DNA from: Dehalococcoidia bacterium
GTDB taxonomy: Bacteria > Chloroflexota > Dehalococcoidia > SHYM01
Direction of reading: 5' to 3'
DNA: 42,664 bases
Assembly: GCA_009692805.1 (NCBI GenBank)
Contig: SHYM01000004.1
Span: 1-42,664, forward strand
In this document: piece after piece, positions 28,139 to 37,292 of the stretch
Numbering within the stretch: position 1 is the first letter of the stretch
Layout: the number at the start of each line of letters is the position of its first letter
The notes under the pieces: generated by a model
What the model was told of the DNA's origin: nothing
The model's input: only the letters and a program-made list of their open reading frames with translations
Databases searched by the model: none
Made by a program: the position numbers and the translations under genes

Positions 28139-28168
28139 AGCGGGCCTGGCTCGTGAGCCAGGCCCGCT
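28139..28168 (-). terminator. Strong hairpin terminator
   Basis: agcgggcctggctc-gt-gagccaggcccgct perfect 14-bp arms beyond the stop of the minus-strand gene at 28198. Confidence 0.8.
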
Positions 28169-28197
28169 CTAGCGCACTGCAACCCGCACAGGGGGAG

Positions 28198-29031
28198 CTA
28201 CTTCTTGCCGCCCCGATAGTCGTGGAAGGGGCCATCGCGCCAGTCCAGGGCCGCCTTCAGGCCGCGCTCCCGAGACATCGTATTGAACTCGACCACGATA
28301 GGCGCCAGGTGGCCGATAGCATCGTTCTCGGCCGCCAGCCGCTGGAGCAGAGGACGCCCCATAGCGTCCAGCGCCTTGTTGACGATGCTCTTGTTGCAGG
28401 CTAGCAAGTCCCAGGGGACCTTGGACAGGGTGGAGGCCAGCGCGCTGGCCTCGGCCTCCAGCTGGTCAACGGGGGCGGACTTCAGGGCCAGTCCGATGCG
28501 CTCGGCCTGCTGGCCGCTGATGCCGTTGCCCGTCATGAGGGCATACTTCGCCCATTGCGGCCCCACCAGGTAAGTCCACATATGGGTGGGCGGCGAGCCC
28601 ATGGAGCGCACGGGCGGGAAACCAAACGTGGCGTCGTGGGCGCAGATGATAAAGTCGCAGTTGAGCGCCAGGTCGGTGCCGCCGGCCAGGCAGTAGCCGT
28701 GGACCTGGGCGATGATGGGCTTGCTGACATTGGACAGGGTCTGCCAGCGGTTCGCCGTCTGCAGCAGCCCGTAGATGTCTTCCCGGATGGTGCGCTGGCG
28801 CCGATGGGTGGGTTCCTCCTGCCGGGGCGTGATGTCGTAGCCGGCGGAGAAGGCACGGCCGGCGCCTTTGATGACGAAGACCCGCACCTCATCGTCGGTC
28901 TCGCCCTTGAGGACGGCATCCATGAGCTCCCCCTGGAGTTCCTGGCTCAAGGCGTTGAGCTTCTCCGGCCTGTTCAGGGTGATCCGCTCGACGTGATCCC
29001 GCTGCTCCACCGCGATATATTTGTACTCCAT
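28198..29031 (-). CDS. Enoyl-CoA hydratase/isomerase family protein
   Basis: ITLNRPEKLNALSQELQ, QVHGYCLAGGTDLALNCDFIICAHDA, GSPPTHMW. Confidence 0.9.
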   Translation of the reverse strand: MEYKYIAVEQRDHVERITLNRPEKLNALSQELQGELMDAVLKGETDDEVRVFVIKGAGRAFSAGYDITPRQEEPTHRRQRTIREDIYGLLQTANRWQTLSNVSKPIIAQVHGYCLAGGTDLALNCDFIICAHDATFGFPPVRSMGSPPTHMWTYLVGPQWAKYALMTGNGISGQQAERIGLALKSAPVDQLEAEASALASTLSKVPWDLLACNKSIVNKALDAMGRPLLQRLAAENDAIGHLAPIVVEFNTMSRERGLKAALDWRDGPFHDYRGGKK

Positions 29032-29227
29032 GGCATGGCCTCCCTTCGTATCCCCTGGACAACAGGGCGATTGTAGGCCCGCGGCCGAGTCCGGTCAAAC
29101 CACCACGGGCGGCCTTACACCAAAAGTGGCTCCTGCCGGCAAGAGAGGGAGTGCGGAGTCCCGACGTGTCATCCGGATGCACAACAACGGCGCCTGACTG
29201 TGGGCGCGGGGTTCGCCGTGGCAGGCG

Positions 29228-31417
29228 TCAGACTACGCGCTTATGCTTGTTGGAGAGGTAGTCCACCAGGATGTACTCCCCCAAGCGATCCGGGGAGGTG
29301 AAGAACGCCCGCCCGCGGTTGATCTTGGTGACCTGCTGCATGAACTGCATGAGATAAGGGTCCTGCTCCAGCATGAAGACGTTGATGGTGATGTTCTCCT
29401 TGGTGCAACGCTTCACCTCCAGCAGGGTCTGCTGGAAGGTCTTCTGGGTGGGGGGATAGCTGAAATAGGAGCGCCCTCCCTCCATGTGGGCCGTCGGCTC
29501 GCCGTCGGTGACCATGACGACCTGACGGGTGGCGGACTTGTGCTTGTTGAGGAGCTGCCGCGCGATCATCAGGGCGTGGTGCATATTAGTGCCCGGGTAA
29601 TAGCCTCCCCAGCTGGCCTCTGGCAGCGCCTCGCTCTTCAGCTCCCAGGCGTAATCGGCGAAGCCCACCAGGTACAGGTTATCCCTGGGGAACTGGCTCT
29701 TGATAAGGCTATGGAGGGCTAGGGCCACCTTCTTGGCGGCCTCGAAGCAGCCCGTCATGCCCATGGAACGACTCTGGTCGAGCATCAAGACGGTGGCGCT
29801 CTGGTTCATCTGCTCGGCCTTGTAGATCTCGAAGTCGTCCGGGGTGAGAGCGACAGGAGTGCCCGCGCCCTGGCGACGGATGGAGTTGAAGAGGGTGCGC
29901 TCCAGGTTGAGATAAAAGGGGTCCCCGAACTCGTACTTCTTGATGTCGTCGGCGCGCTCGCCCCAACGGCCGTTGGAGCGGGTCTCGTGCTGGCCCATGC
30001 GGTCCTTGCGCAGGCGGGCGAAGATATCGCGCAGGGCCTTGCTGCCGATCTTGCGGACGCCTTTAGGGGTCAGCTCCAGCCGATCGCCCTTTCGCCGGAT
30101 ATACCCCGCCTGCTCCAGCTCCTGCTCCAGCTCCTTCAGCCGCTGTAGCTGGCGCCGCGCATCCTCGCCCAGCAGCTCCTCCACCGCCGCCTCGTCGACC
30201 TCCTCGATCTTGCCGCCGCGACCGGCCTCTTCTAGCTGGCCATGGAGCCGCTCCAGGTCTTGGAGCTGCTCCATGAGGCGCATCGCCTCCTCCAGGGAGA
30301 GATCCTTATCGCCTCGGAACGGGTAGCCCTGCTGCTGCCCCTCGCCGGGCATCAGCCAGCTCATGTTGGCGGCCAGCTGCTGCAGCTGCGCCCTCAGATC
30401 CCCATCCGGAAGGGCCGATTCCAGCAGCTGCTCCAGTTCCTGGCGCATCTGCGGGCTCAGGCTGTTGAGGAGGGAGGACATCTGCGACATCTGCTGTTGG
30501 AGTTGCTCCATGAGCTCTTCGAGGGACTGGGGAGGGTTGTCGCCGAACATGGGGCCCCACTGCTGCATGAACTGCTCGAAATTGGGCTCCTGGCCTTGCA
30601 GCTGCTGTTGCAGCATCTGGTTCAGGTCGGACAGCATCTGCTTGAGGGCCTGCATCTGCTCCGGGGTCATCCGGCTCATCTGCTGCGCCATATTCTGGAA
30701 ATACTGCTGCATGGCCTGCTGCTTGAGCGACTCCAGCAGCTCCTGGAACTCCCGGCGGGCCTCCTGGTCCATGAACTCGTAGTCGGTCAGGGACTTGATC
30801 TGGCCCGGCGCGTCGGGAGGCAGGCGGTTGAGGTAGTCCTGCTTCTTGTTGATGACGTTCTCCAGCAGACGCGAGAGGTCGCCTCCGGGTTCCTGACCTC
30901 CGGACTCTTGGCCTCGGGGCTCCTGCTGACCCTGGCGCTGCTGGCGCTTCCCTGTCCCCGAGCGCTGGCCCGAACCCTGAGCGGAGGGAGCGGCGGTCTG
31001 AGGGCCTTGCTCTCCGGCGTTGTCCTGCCCCTGCTCCCCCGCCTCGCCCGAGAGGGTCTGGTCGGGCCGGGGCTGGCCGCCCTGGGCCTCTTGCATCCGG
31101 CGGTCCAGCGTCCCCCGCTCTTGCTGGAGGATGTGGTCGAGCTTCTCCTTGATCTTGTCGAAGATGCCGCCAAGGTTGTGGCGGTCCAGCTGCTCCTGGC
31201 GCCGTTTTTTGAGCTGACGCAGCAGGTCCTCGATCCCCTCGAAACCCTTGCCGAACTCACCTTTCATGCCCCGGCGCATGAGCTGGCGCAGGGCGCGCCG
31301 CACGTCGCCGTGGGAGGCGAACTCGTCGGAGAGCTCCTCCATGAGGTCCTCGCTGCCCACGTCGAAGGGGTTCTGGGACCCGTCCCAGCGGGCGTAGATG
31401 GCGCTCTTAAGCACCAT
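29228..31417 (-). CDS. VWA-domain protein with long Gln-rich middle region
   Basis: MLDQSRSMGMTGCFEAAKKVALAL (MIDAS DxSxS), VTDGEPTAHMEGG; Gln-rich segment upstream. Confidence 0.88.
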   Translation of the reverse strand: MVLKSAIYARWDGSQNPFDVGSEDLMEELSDEFASHGDVRRALRQLMRRGMKGEFGKGFEGIEDLLRQLKKRRQEQLDRHNLGGIFDKIKEKLDHILQQERGTLDRRMQEAQGGQPRPDQTLSGEAGEQGQDNAGEQGPQTAAPSAQGSGQRSGTGKRQQRQGQQEPRGQESGGQEPGGDLSRLLENVINKKQDYLNRLPPDAPGQIKSLTDYEFMDQEARREFQELLESLKQQAMQQYFQNMAQQMSRMTPEQMQALKQMLSDLNQMLQQQLQGQEPNFEQFMQQWGPMFGDNPPQSLEELMEQLQQQMSQMSSLLNSLSPQMRQELEQLLESALPDGDLRAQLQQLAANMSWLMPGEGQQQGYPFRGDKDLSLEEAMRLMEQLQDLERLHGQLEEAGRGGKIEEVDEAAVEELLGEDARRQLQRLKELEQELEQAGYIRRKGDRLELTPKGVRKIGSKALRDIFARLRKDRMGQHETRSNGRWGERADDIKKYEFGDPFYLNLERTLFNSIRRQGAGTPVALTPDDFEIYKAEQMNQSATVLMLDQSRSMGMTGCFEAAKKVALALHSLIKSQFPRDNLYLVGFADYAWELKSEALPEASWGGYYPGTNMHHALMIARQLLNKHKSATRQVVMVTDGEPTAHMEGGRSYFSYPPTQKTFQQTLLEVKRCTKENITINVFMLEQDPYLMQFMQQVTKINRGRAFFTSPDRLGEYILVDYLSNKHKRVV

Positions 31418-31576
31418 GCCAGCCTCCTGGCCTAGCCACCGATCGGAGGGGAAACTTTAGCCATGATACTACGCCGGCTGCTAACTTCAAAGACCGCTGT
31501 CCCCATCCTAACCTTCCCCGGCCTTGCACAGAAAAGTCGGTCAGTGTAGAGGGAGTGCAGAGGGGCCTCCCCCTCT

Positions 31577-31717
31577 GCCGGGGGCCGAAGGGGGTGTCCC
31601 CCTTCCCTCCCTTTCATACTCCCCCCTTCCTGGCCAGGAAGGGGGCCAGGGGGATGGTCGCGGGCATACTCATGGAGAGAGCCCAATCGAAAAGAGGCGG
31701 CTTTTGGTGCAAAGCCG
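31577..31717 (+). repeat. Dispersed repeat upstream of trmI; near-copy of 1569-1717
   Basis: gccgggggccgaagggggtgtccccctt...cccccttcctggccaggaagggggccagggggatggtcgcgggcatactcatggagagagcc...ggtgcaaagcc. Confidence 0.8.
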
Positions 31718-31763
31718 TCTCTTCCTTGACCCCACCCTGAACCCGCCGTAGAATCGCCAGGCC

Positions 31764-32636
31764 ATGGCACAAGAACGGACCGACGATCTTCAGGATAGCC
31801 CACGCACTCTCCGCGGCCCGCTCCAGGCCGGGGAGCGGGTGCTGCTGGTGGACGACAAGGGCCGGCGCAAGACCCTGCGCCTGCGCCCCGGCCACAGCCA
31901 GGAGTGGCACGTGGGCCTGATCGCCCACGATAGGCTCATCGGCCAGCCCGAGGGCACGGTGCTGGCCACTAACCAGGGCCGCGCCGTCCTGGTCCTGCGC
32001 CAGACCCTGGCCGACTTCGTGCAGAGCATGGCGCGGGCGAGCCAGATCATCTACCCCAAGGACCTGGGGGCCATCCTGATCGACGCCGACATCTTCCCCG
32101 GCGCCCGGGTGTTCGAGAGCGGCGTGGGCTCGGGGGCACTGACCCTGGCCCTGGTGCGGGCGGTCGGCGCCAGCGGGAGCGTCGTCTCCTACGAGGTGCG
32201 GGAGGACATGTTGAAGCGGGCGCGGGAGAACATCCGCGATTTCCTGGGCGCACTGCCGGCGAACTTGCTCCTCCACCAGCGGGATGCTTATGAGGGCATC
32301 GCGGAGGAGGACCTGGACCGGGTGGTGCTGGACCTGCCGGAGCCCTGGCAGATGGTGGGGCATGCGGCCAAGGCCCTGCGGCCCGGCGGCATCTTCTTGT
32401 CCTACCTGCCCACGGTGCTCCAGATACACCAGCTCACCCAGGCCCTCATGGACTCGGGGCGGTTCCACCTCGCGGAGACCCATGAGCTGCTGCTGCGCAC
32501 CTGGCACGTGGGCTCCCGCAGCGTGCGGCCGGACCACCGCATGGTGGCCCACACGGGGTTCATCACCACCGCCCGCCGGGCCGCCGACGGCCCTCCGGGG
32601 GCGCCCTTCCCCCACCCACGCGCCATCAAGGAATAA
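31764..32636 (+). CDS. trmI: tRNA (adenine-N1)-methyltransferase, TrmI family
   Basis: QIIYPKDLGAILIDADIFPGARVFESGVGSGALTLALVRAVG, SYEVREDMLKRARENI, VVLDLPEPWQ. Confidence 0.92.
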   Translation: MAQERTDDLQDSPRTLRGPLQAGERVLLVDDKGRRKTLRLRPGHSQEWHVGLIAHDRLIGQPEGTVLATNQGRAVLVLRQTLADFVQSMARASQIIYPKDLGAILIDADIFPGARVFESGVGSGALTLALVRAVGASGSVVSYEVREDMLKRARENIRDFLGALPANLLLHQRDAYEGIAEEDLDRVVLDLPEPWQMVGHAAKALRPGGIFLSYLPTVLQIHQLTQALMDSGRFHLAETHELLLRTWHVGSRSVRPDHRMVAHTGFITTARRAADGPPGAPFPHPRAIKE

Positions 32637-32699
32637 GGCGCCTATCCCTTCGATGTAAGGGGCGGTGCTCATGCGCCTCTAAGCGTGGCCATGATGCCT

Positions 32700-33493
32700 A
32701 AGTCAGTCCGTAATAAATTGAGACAAGTTGGGAATAACCGTTCTCCGAATGTGGTTGAGCATAAGCTCCAACACGGATATGACAGGGCGTCCTACCCCTG
32801 GCCCGCCTTTATCCAAGGCTACGTCCAATTCAACTTTGATATCCCTCTCCACGCTCGGTTGAGGACGCAGCGAAGGTGTAGCCAACGAGAAATGTATTGT
32901 CTTTGAAGCGTTCCCCTTTGGGCGACGTAAACGAGGTGACATCATTCGGAATGTCCGCGAACGGCAACTCTCCACGGGCCAGCACGTGATAGGCCAAGTG
33001 AATGACACGGTGTTTATCCATGTTACTCATTTCACGCAGTGTCACCAGCGGGTGCGGAAGGTAGCGGTGGACTCGGTTGTACGGCTGCAATAGCTCGAAG
33101 ATTGCTTTTGCTTCTACCCCGACCCCGCGAAGCTCACTCTCTACAGCCTTGTCAAAAAATGGCCTGCTATCGCAGATCAGGAACTGGTTTCTTCTCCAGC
33201 CGCCCGTTCCGATTGGCGGATTCGCCAGCAACCAAGTGAGGTGGTCAAGACTCGAACGCAGATCATGGACGCATTCGCCAATGATGGCACTCCAACGTAT
33301 GGGGGGGCTGATTGGTCGCTTCGAGTCGGTACGTATGCTTGGTTCCATTGTCTTGAATGTCAACGATGATGCGATATGGTTTGAGTTCAAGGAAGGCGCT
33401 GATGTCCTTATCGAGCGCCTTGATTTGCTCTTCTGCCCGCGCGAGTTTCGTGAGAACCCCTATGAGTGGTTCCATGACACTTAGCCTAGGCAC
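32700..33493 (-). pseudogene. Hypothetical protein gene with two frameshifts
   Basis: Three overlapping minus ORFs read as one protein: ...YRLEATNQPP / PIRWSAIIGECVHDLRSSLDHLTWLLA...NTFLVGYTFA / RDIKVELDVALDKGGPGVGRPVISVLELMLNHIRRTVIPNL; first shift at a C7 run (33301-33307). Confidence 0.7.
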
Positions 33494-33585
33494 CTATCCA
33501 TCGCGGCATAAGAAAGGTGGAGTGATACCTGAATTACTGCGGAGACGCTTGGGGGATAATGTCCCTTCTGTTAGAGGCCGCGCGG

Positions 33586-33654
33586 CCCTTCAGCGCCAGG
33601 GGTATGCCCGCCACCAGCAGAAGGCCTCGTCCGCCGCAGCCGCGAGGCGCTGGT
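33586..33654 (-). repeat. Partial duplicate of the cobU 3' end
   Basis: cccttcagcgccaggggtatgcccgccaccagcagaaggcctcgtccgccgcagccgcgaggcgctggt versus 34299-34367. Confidence 0.8.
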
Positions 33655-33666
33655 AGCGCACCCCGG

Positions 33667-33894
33667 CTACGCCGCAACGTACTCGCGCACGTCTACCTGC
33701 ACGCCGCTCCGCACCGCCTCCTCCGCCGTTTCCAGCAGCCGCGCCGTCACGGGTTCCTCGTAGTACCTCTCGCCGCAGTTGTTGCAGACCAGCGCGGGAA
33801 CCTTCTTGAAGACCACTGTCGTGACTCCCCGCTCCAGCGTCACCGTGCCCGTGCCTTGAATGGTCGTGCCTACCTTGCAGATCGCGCACCTCAT
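33667..33894 (-). CDS. YgiT-type zinc-finger antitoxin-like protein
   Basis: MRCAICKVGTT...VVFKKVPALVCNNCGERYYEE, CxxC...CxxC; 4-bp overlap with the upstream DUF4258 gene. Confidence 0.82.
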   Translation of the reverse strand: MRCAICKVGTTIQGTGTVTLERGVTTVVFKKVPALVCNNCGERYYEEPVTARLLETAEEAVRSGVQVDVREYVAA

Positions 33895-34175
33895 CGCTGG
33901 CGCCTCCTACGCTTGAAATCCGGTGGAAGCCACTCCTCCACGCTCGGCTCGTAAGCGGTTACGACAATCGTGACGCCGCTCTCGGTATCGTCCGCCACCA
34001 CGGCGTGAAGGTGTCTACTACTGACACGCCCCACCACGAGGCGGCTGCGCAAGGACTTAGTCTCCTCGTATTCCTCGGCTACCTCGCCGCTCTCCAATAG
34101 CATCCGTATATCTTGGGCCCCGATGCGGCGCTCAAACATGCGCCGAGTCGCGTGATCACTATAGACTAATCGCAT
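33891..34175 (-). CDS. DUF4258 (RelE-like) toxin-like protein
   Basis: YSDHATRRMFERRIGAQDIRMLLESGEVAEEY...LHAVVADDTESGVTIVVTAYEP. Confidence 0.82.
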   Translation of the reverse strand: MRLVYSDHATRRMFERRIGAQDIRMLLESGEVAEEYEETKSLRSRLVVGRVSSRHLHAVVADDTESGVTIVVTAYEPSVEEWLPPDFKRRRRQR

Positions 34176-34282
34176 CTAGCGTCAGCCTCGTGCCCCCCCC
34201 ATCTGACATGGCCCTTCAGGACTTGCCACCAAGTATATCTCTATCCGTGCCAAATCACGCTGCTTGACCGGCCGCGCCATTC

Positions 34283-35020
34283 CTAGCCCCTGCCATCGCC
34301 CTTCAGCGCCAGCGGTATGCCAGCCACCAGCAGATAAACCTCATCCGCCGCGGCTGCGAGGCGCTGGTTCGCCCGCCCCAAGAGATCGCGGTAGGCCCTG
34401 CCCAGGGGGTCCATCGGCACCAGTCCGGCGCCTACCTCATTGGAGACGATCAAAAAGCTGGCCCCGTGGTCCCGGCACGCGGACAGGAGCCCATCGAGCT
34501 CGCGGTCCAGGGCCCGCTGCGCCCGCGCCACCGCGCCCGCTGTCACCTCGGGGCCCGCGCCTGCGCCCGCTAGGGCCTGTTTTAGGACCTCGCAGGAAGA
34601 GTCCAAAGAAGGGGCTGACCCCTTCTTTGGCGCGGGGGGCCTGTGGGGGGGGGGGCCAGATTCAAATCCCGCCCCCTCTCCCTTTGCAAGGGAGAGGGGG
34701 CCAGGGGGTGAGGGTCCTGAGACAACCTCTAGAAGCACGTTGGAGGCCAGCACGGTGACGCAGTCCGCCACCACCGCCTGAGCCCACGCCAGATGGGGGC
34801 GCAGGGCCCGCGCCAGGTGGCGCTCCGCCTCCACCGTACGCCAGGAGGAGGGTCGGCGCGCGCGATGGACGGCGATGCGGCGGGCCATCTCGTCGTCGCC
34901 GGGCGCCGCCGTGGCCAGGAAGACCACCCGAGCGCCAGCCCGGCGGGCGAGCCCCTCGGCGAAGGCGCTCTTGCCGCTGCGAGCACCCCCGGTGACCAGC
35001 ACCAGACGCGGGGCGGTCAC
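34283..35020 (-). CDS. cobU: Adenosylcobinamide kinase/guanylyltransferase with an in-frame repeat insertion
   Basis: LVTGGARSGKSAFAEGLA P-loop, FLATAAPGDDEMARRIAVHRARRP, IVSNEVGAGLVPMDPLGRAYRD; insert SGPSPPGPLSLAKGEGAGFESGPPPHRPPAPKKGSAPSLDSS. Confidence 0.9.
   Translation of the reverse strand: MTAPRLVLVTGGARSGKSAFAEGLARRAGARVVFLATAAPGDDEMARRIAVHRARRPSSWRTVEAERHLARALRPHLAWAQAVVADCVTVLASNVLLEVVSGPSPPGPLSLAKGEGAGFESGPPPHRPPAPKKGSAPSLDSSCEVLKQALAGAGAGPEVTAGAVARAQRALDRELDGLLSACRDHGASFLIVSNEVGAGLVPMDPLGRAYRDLLGRANQRLAAAADEVYLLVAGIPLALKGDGRG
34597..34722 (-). repeat. Repeat element inserted in frame within cobU
   Basis: Perfect hairpins ccaaagaagggg-ctga-ccccttctttgg (34603-34630) and ccccctctccctt-tgc-aagggagaggggg (34672-34700), G11 run 34645-34655, intergenic-type gggggccaggggg tail. 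Confidence 0.75.
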
Positions 35021-36627
35021 CTCTCCATATCCCGAGGGGTTCTTGCGCCTTCTGGCGACCCCTTGAGGGCGAGCATCTGATAGACGCGCCCCATATCGAG
35101 GCTGGCCCGGACGGCGGCGGCGAGCCGGGCGTACTCGGCCTGGCGGTCGAGGCCGCCCGCGTCCGGCCCCGCCGGACGGCGCTGCCAGGGCACGCCCCGC
35201 CGCACCGCCAGGGCCTCCAGGAAGGCGGCGCGATAGCCCGCGTCCTCCAGCAGGCCATGCACATAGGTGCCGGCGATGCCGCCGTCAGGAGTGCAAGCGC
35301 CGTCGGGGTCGGCGCAAGGGCGCCCCAAACGCTCCGTCACCCGGGCGAACCCCGACACGTCGGGGTCCCCAGGGGCCTGCCCTGATCCCGACCTGTCGGG
35401 GCGAAGGGTCCGGCCCATGTGGATCTCGTAGCCGGGCACCGGCCCTGGATACGGGGCTAGGCCCCCCACGATGGCGGCCCGCACCCGCTCCGTCCGCTTC
35501 TCGCACGCAAAGGTGGTGACGACGGGCAGCAGGCCCAGCCCAGGGACATCGGTGCGGGGGGACTCGACGCCGTCGGGGTCCAACAGCCGCTGCCCTAGCA
35601 TCTGGTAGCCCCCACAGATGCCCAGGACAGGGGTGCCGCCGCGGACGAGTGCCAGGATAGCGTCGGCGAGGCCGCTGGTCCGCAGCGAGAGCAGGTCGGC
35701 GACGGTAGTCTTGGTGCCGGGGAGGACCAGCAAGTCCGGGGTCCCTAGCTCCTCCAACGCCTGGGGGAACCGCACGCGGACGCCCGGCTCGGCGGCCAGT
35801 CCGTCGAACTCGTCGTAGTTGGCGATATGAGGCAACCTGATAACGGCGATGTCGAGGCCCCGGTCACCTGCCGCGTCCTGGGGACGTTGAGAGGAAAGCG
35901 CCTCCAGCGCCACGGAGTCCTCCTCCGCCAGGCGCAGATGCGGCAGGTAGGGTATGACCCCCAGCACGGGCAGGGCCGTGCGCTGCTCCAGGAAGTCGAG
36001 GCCCGGTTGCAGCAAGGCGAGATCGCCCCGGAACTTATTGATAACCAGCCCGCGCACGGCCCCTCGGTCCTGGGGCTCCAGCAGCTCCAGCGTGCCCACT
36101 AGAGAGGCGAAGACGCCGCCCCGGTCTATGTCGCCCACCAGGAGCACCGGGGCGCCGGCGTGGCGCGCGACCCGCATGTTGACGATGTCGCTCTCCCGCA
36201 GGTTGACCTCCGCGGGGCTGCCCGCTCCCTCCATGACCACCAGATCGAAGCGGCTGCGCAGGCGCTCCAGGGCTTCTACGACCACGGGCCACAGCTCCAG
36301 CTTACGCTGGAAATACTCGACGGCGGCGTAGCTGCCAGCCGGACGGCCCCAGACCACGAGCTGGGAGCGGGCGTCGGTCTCGGGCTTCAAAAGGATGGGG
36401 TTCATCTCGATGCTCACGGGCACGCCGGCGGCCTCGGCCTGCATCGCCTGGGCCCGCCCCACCTCCAGGCCGTCGGGGGTGACGTAGGAGTTGAGGGCCA
36501 TGTTCTGGGCCTTGAAGGGCGCCACCCTCAGGCCGTCTTCCTTGAAGATGCGGCACAGAGCGGCGACCAGGACCGACTTCCCCACCGACGAGGCTGTCCC
36601 TTGGACCATGAGCGTCTTCGCCGTCAT
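35017..36627 (-). CDS. cobQ: Cobyric acid synthase
   Basis: MVQGTASSVGKSVLVAALCRIF, FKAQNMALNSYVTPDGLEVGRAQAMQA, LGICGGYQMLG; ATG at 36627. Confidence 0.95.
   Translation of the reverse strand: MTAKTLMVQGTASSVGKSVLVAALCRIFKEDGLRVAPFKAQNMALNSYVTPDGLEVGRAQAMQAEAAGVPVSIEMNPILLKPETDARSQLVVWGRPAGSYAAVEYFQRKLELWPVVVEALERLRSRFDLVVMEGAGSPAEVNLRESDIVNMRVARHAGAPVLLVGDIDRGGVFASLVGTLELLEPQDRGAVRGLVINKFRGDLALLQPGLDFLEQRTALPVLGVIPYLPHLRLAEEDSVALEALSSQRPQDAAGDRGLDIAVIRLPHIANYDEFDGLAAEPGVRVRFPQALEELGTPDLLVLPGTKTTVADLLSLRTSGLADAILALVRGGTPVLGICGGYQMLGQRLLDPDGVESPRTDVPGLGLLPVVTTFACEKRTERVRAAIVGGLAPYPGPVPGYEIHMGRTLRPDRSGSGQAPGDPDVSGFARVTERLGRPCADPDGACTPDGGIAGTYVHGLLEDAGYRAAFLEALAVRRGVPWQRRPAGPDAGGLDRQAEYARLAAAVRASLDMGRVYQMLALKGSPEGARTPRDMER
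35349..35400 (-). repeat. Paired palindromes inside cobQ
   Basis: accccgac-ac-gtcggggt (35349-35366) and cccgac-ct-gtcggg (35387-35400). Confidence 0.7.
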
Positions 36628-37292
36628 CGCCCCGCCCGCGTCTTGCCGCGTCGGAGGAACCGGTTGCGCTCCGGAGTGTAGAGGCCGTCGAGATGGCCGG
36701 TGTCGTTGAGCAGCGAGAGGATGACGCTGGAGCGATACATCTCCACCACGGAGAGGGAGCAAGTATCCAGACGGAGCCTCCAGAAGCTATCGGGGCCCAG
36801 CCCCAGGAGATGGCACAACAGCACCCGCAGGGGCCCCCCGTGGCTCACCACCAAGACCGCGCCACTCCGGTGCTCGCCCTGAATAGCCTGCACTCCTTGC
36901 AGCACACGATCGCGCAGCTGGCCCATGTTCTCTCCCCCGGAGGGGGCAGCCGACTCAGGGCTGCGGTAGCGGGCTTGCTGCTCCGCCGGCCAGCGGGCCT
37001 TCACCTCGTCGTAGGTCAGGCCCTCCCAGCGCCCGTAGGAGACCTCCCGCCAGAGGGGGCTGAAGCTGCGGGGGACCTGACGGCCGGCCAGGGCTAGCTG
37101 CAGCGTCTGCCGCGCCCGCCGCAGGTCGCTGCTGTAGGCAGCGGCAAAGCGGATGGACGCCAGGCGCTGGCGCAGCCGACGGGCCTGCTCGCGTCCCCGG
37201 GAGGTCAAAGGCGAGTCTTGATGGCCCTGATAGCGGGCCTCTACGTTGTACGGCGTCTCACCGTGTCTGACCAGATACAGCTTCAGCGGCAT
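36624..37292 (-). CDS. Histidine phosphatase family (alpha-ribazole phosphatase-like)
   Basis: LYLVRHGETPYN, VVSHGGPLRVLL; within the cobalamin operon. Confidence 0.88.
   Translation of the reverse strand: MPLKLYLVRHGETPYNVEARYQGHQDSPLTSRGREQARRLRQRLASIRFAAAYSSDLRRARQTLQLALAGRQVPRSFSPLWREVSYGRWEGLTYDEVKARWPAEQQARYRSPESAAPSGGENMGQLRDRVLQGVQAIQGEHRSGAVLVVSHGGPLRVLLCHLLGLGPDSFWRLRLDTCSLSVVEMYRSSVILSLLNDTGHLDGLYTPERNRFLRRGKTRAGR

Noticed and set aside
30242-31435. 397-aa Leu-rich plus-strand ORF
   Set aside because: Antisense of the VWA gene's Gln-rich region (CAG/CTG complement), not an independent coding region.
33667-34175. MqsRA assignment for the TA pair
   Set aside because: The zinc-finger partner lacks an obvious HTH domain and the toxin matches the DUF4258 pattern better than MqsR.
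34655-34680. tRNA T-arm-like string (gattcaaatccc)
   Set aside because: No acceptor stem, anticodon or D-arm around it; it lies in the repeat inserted in cobU.
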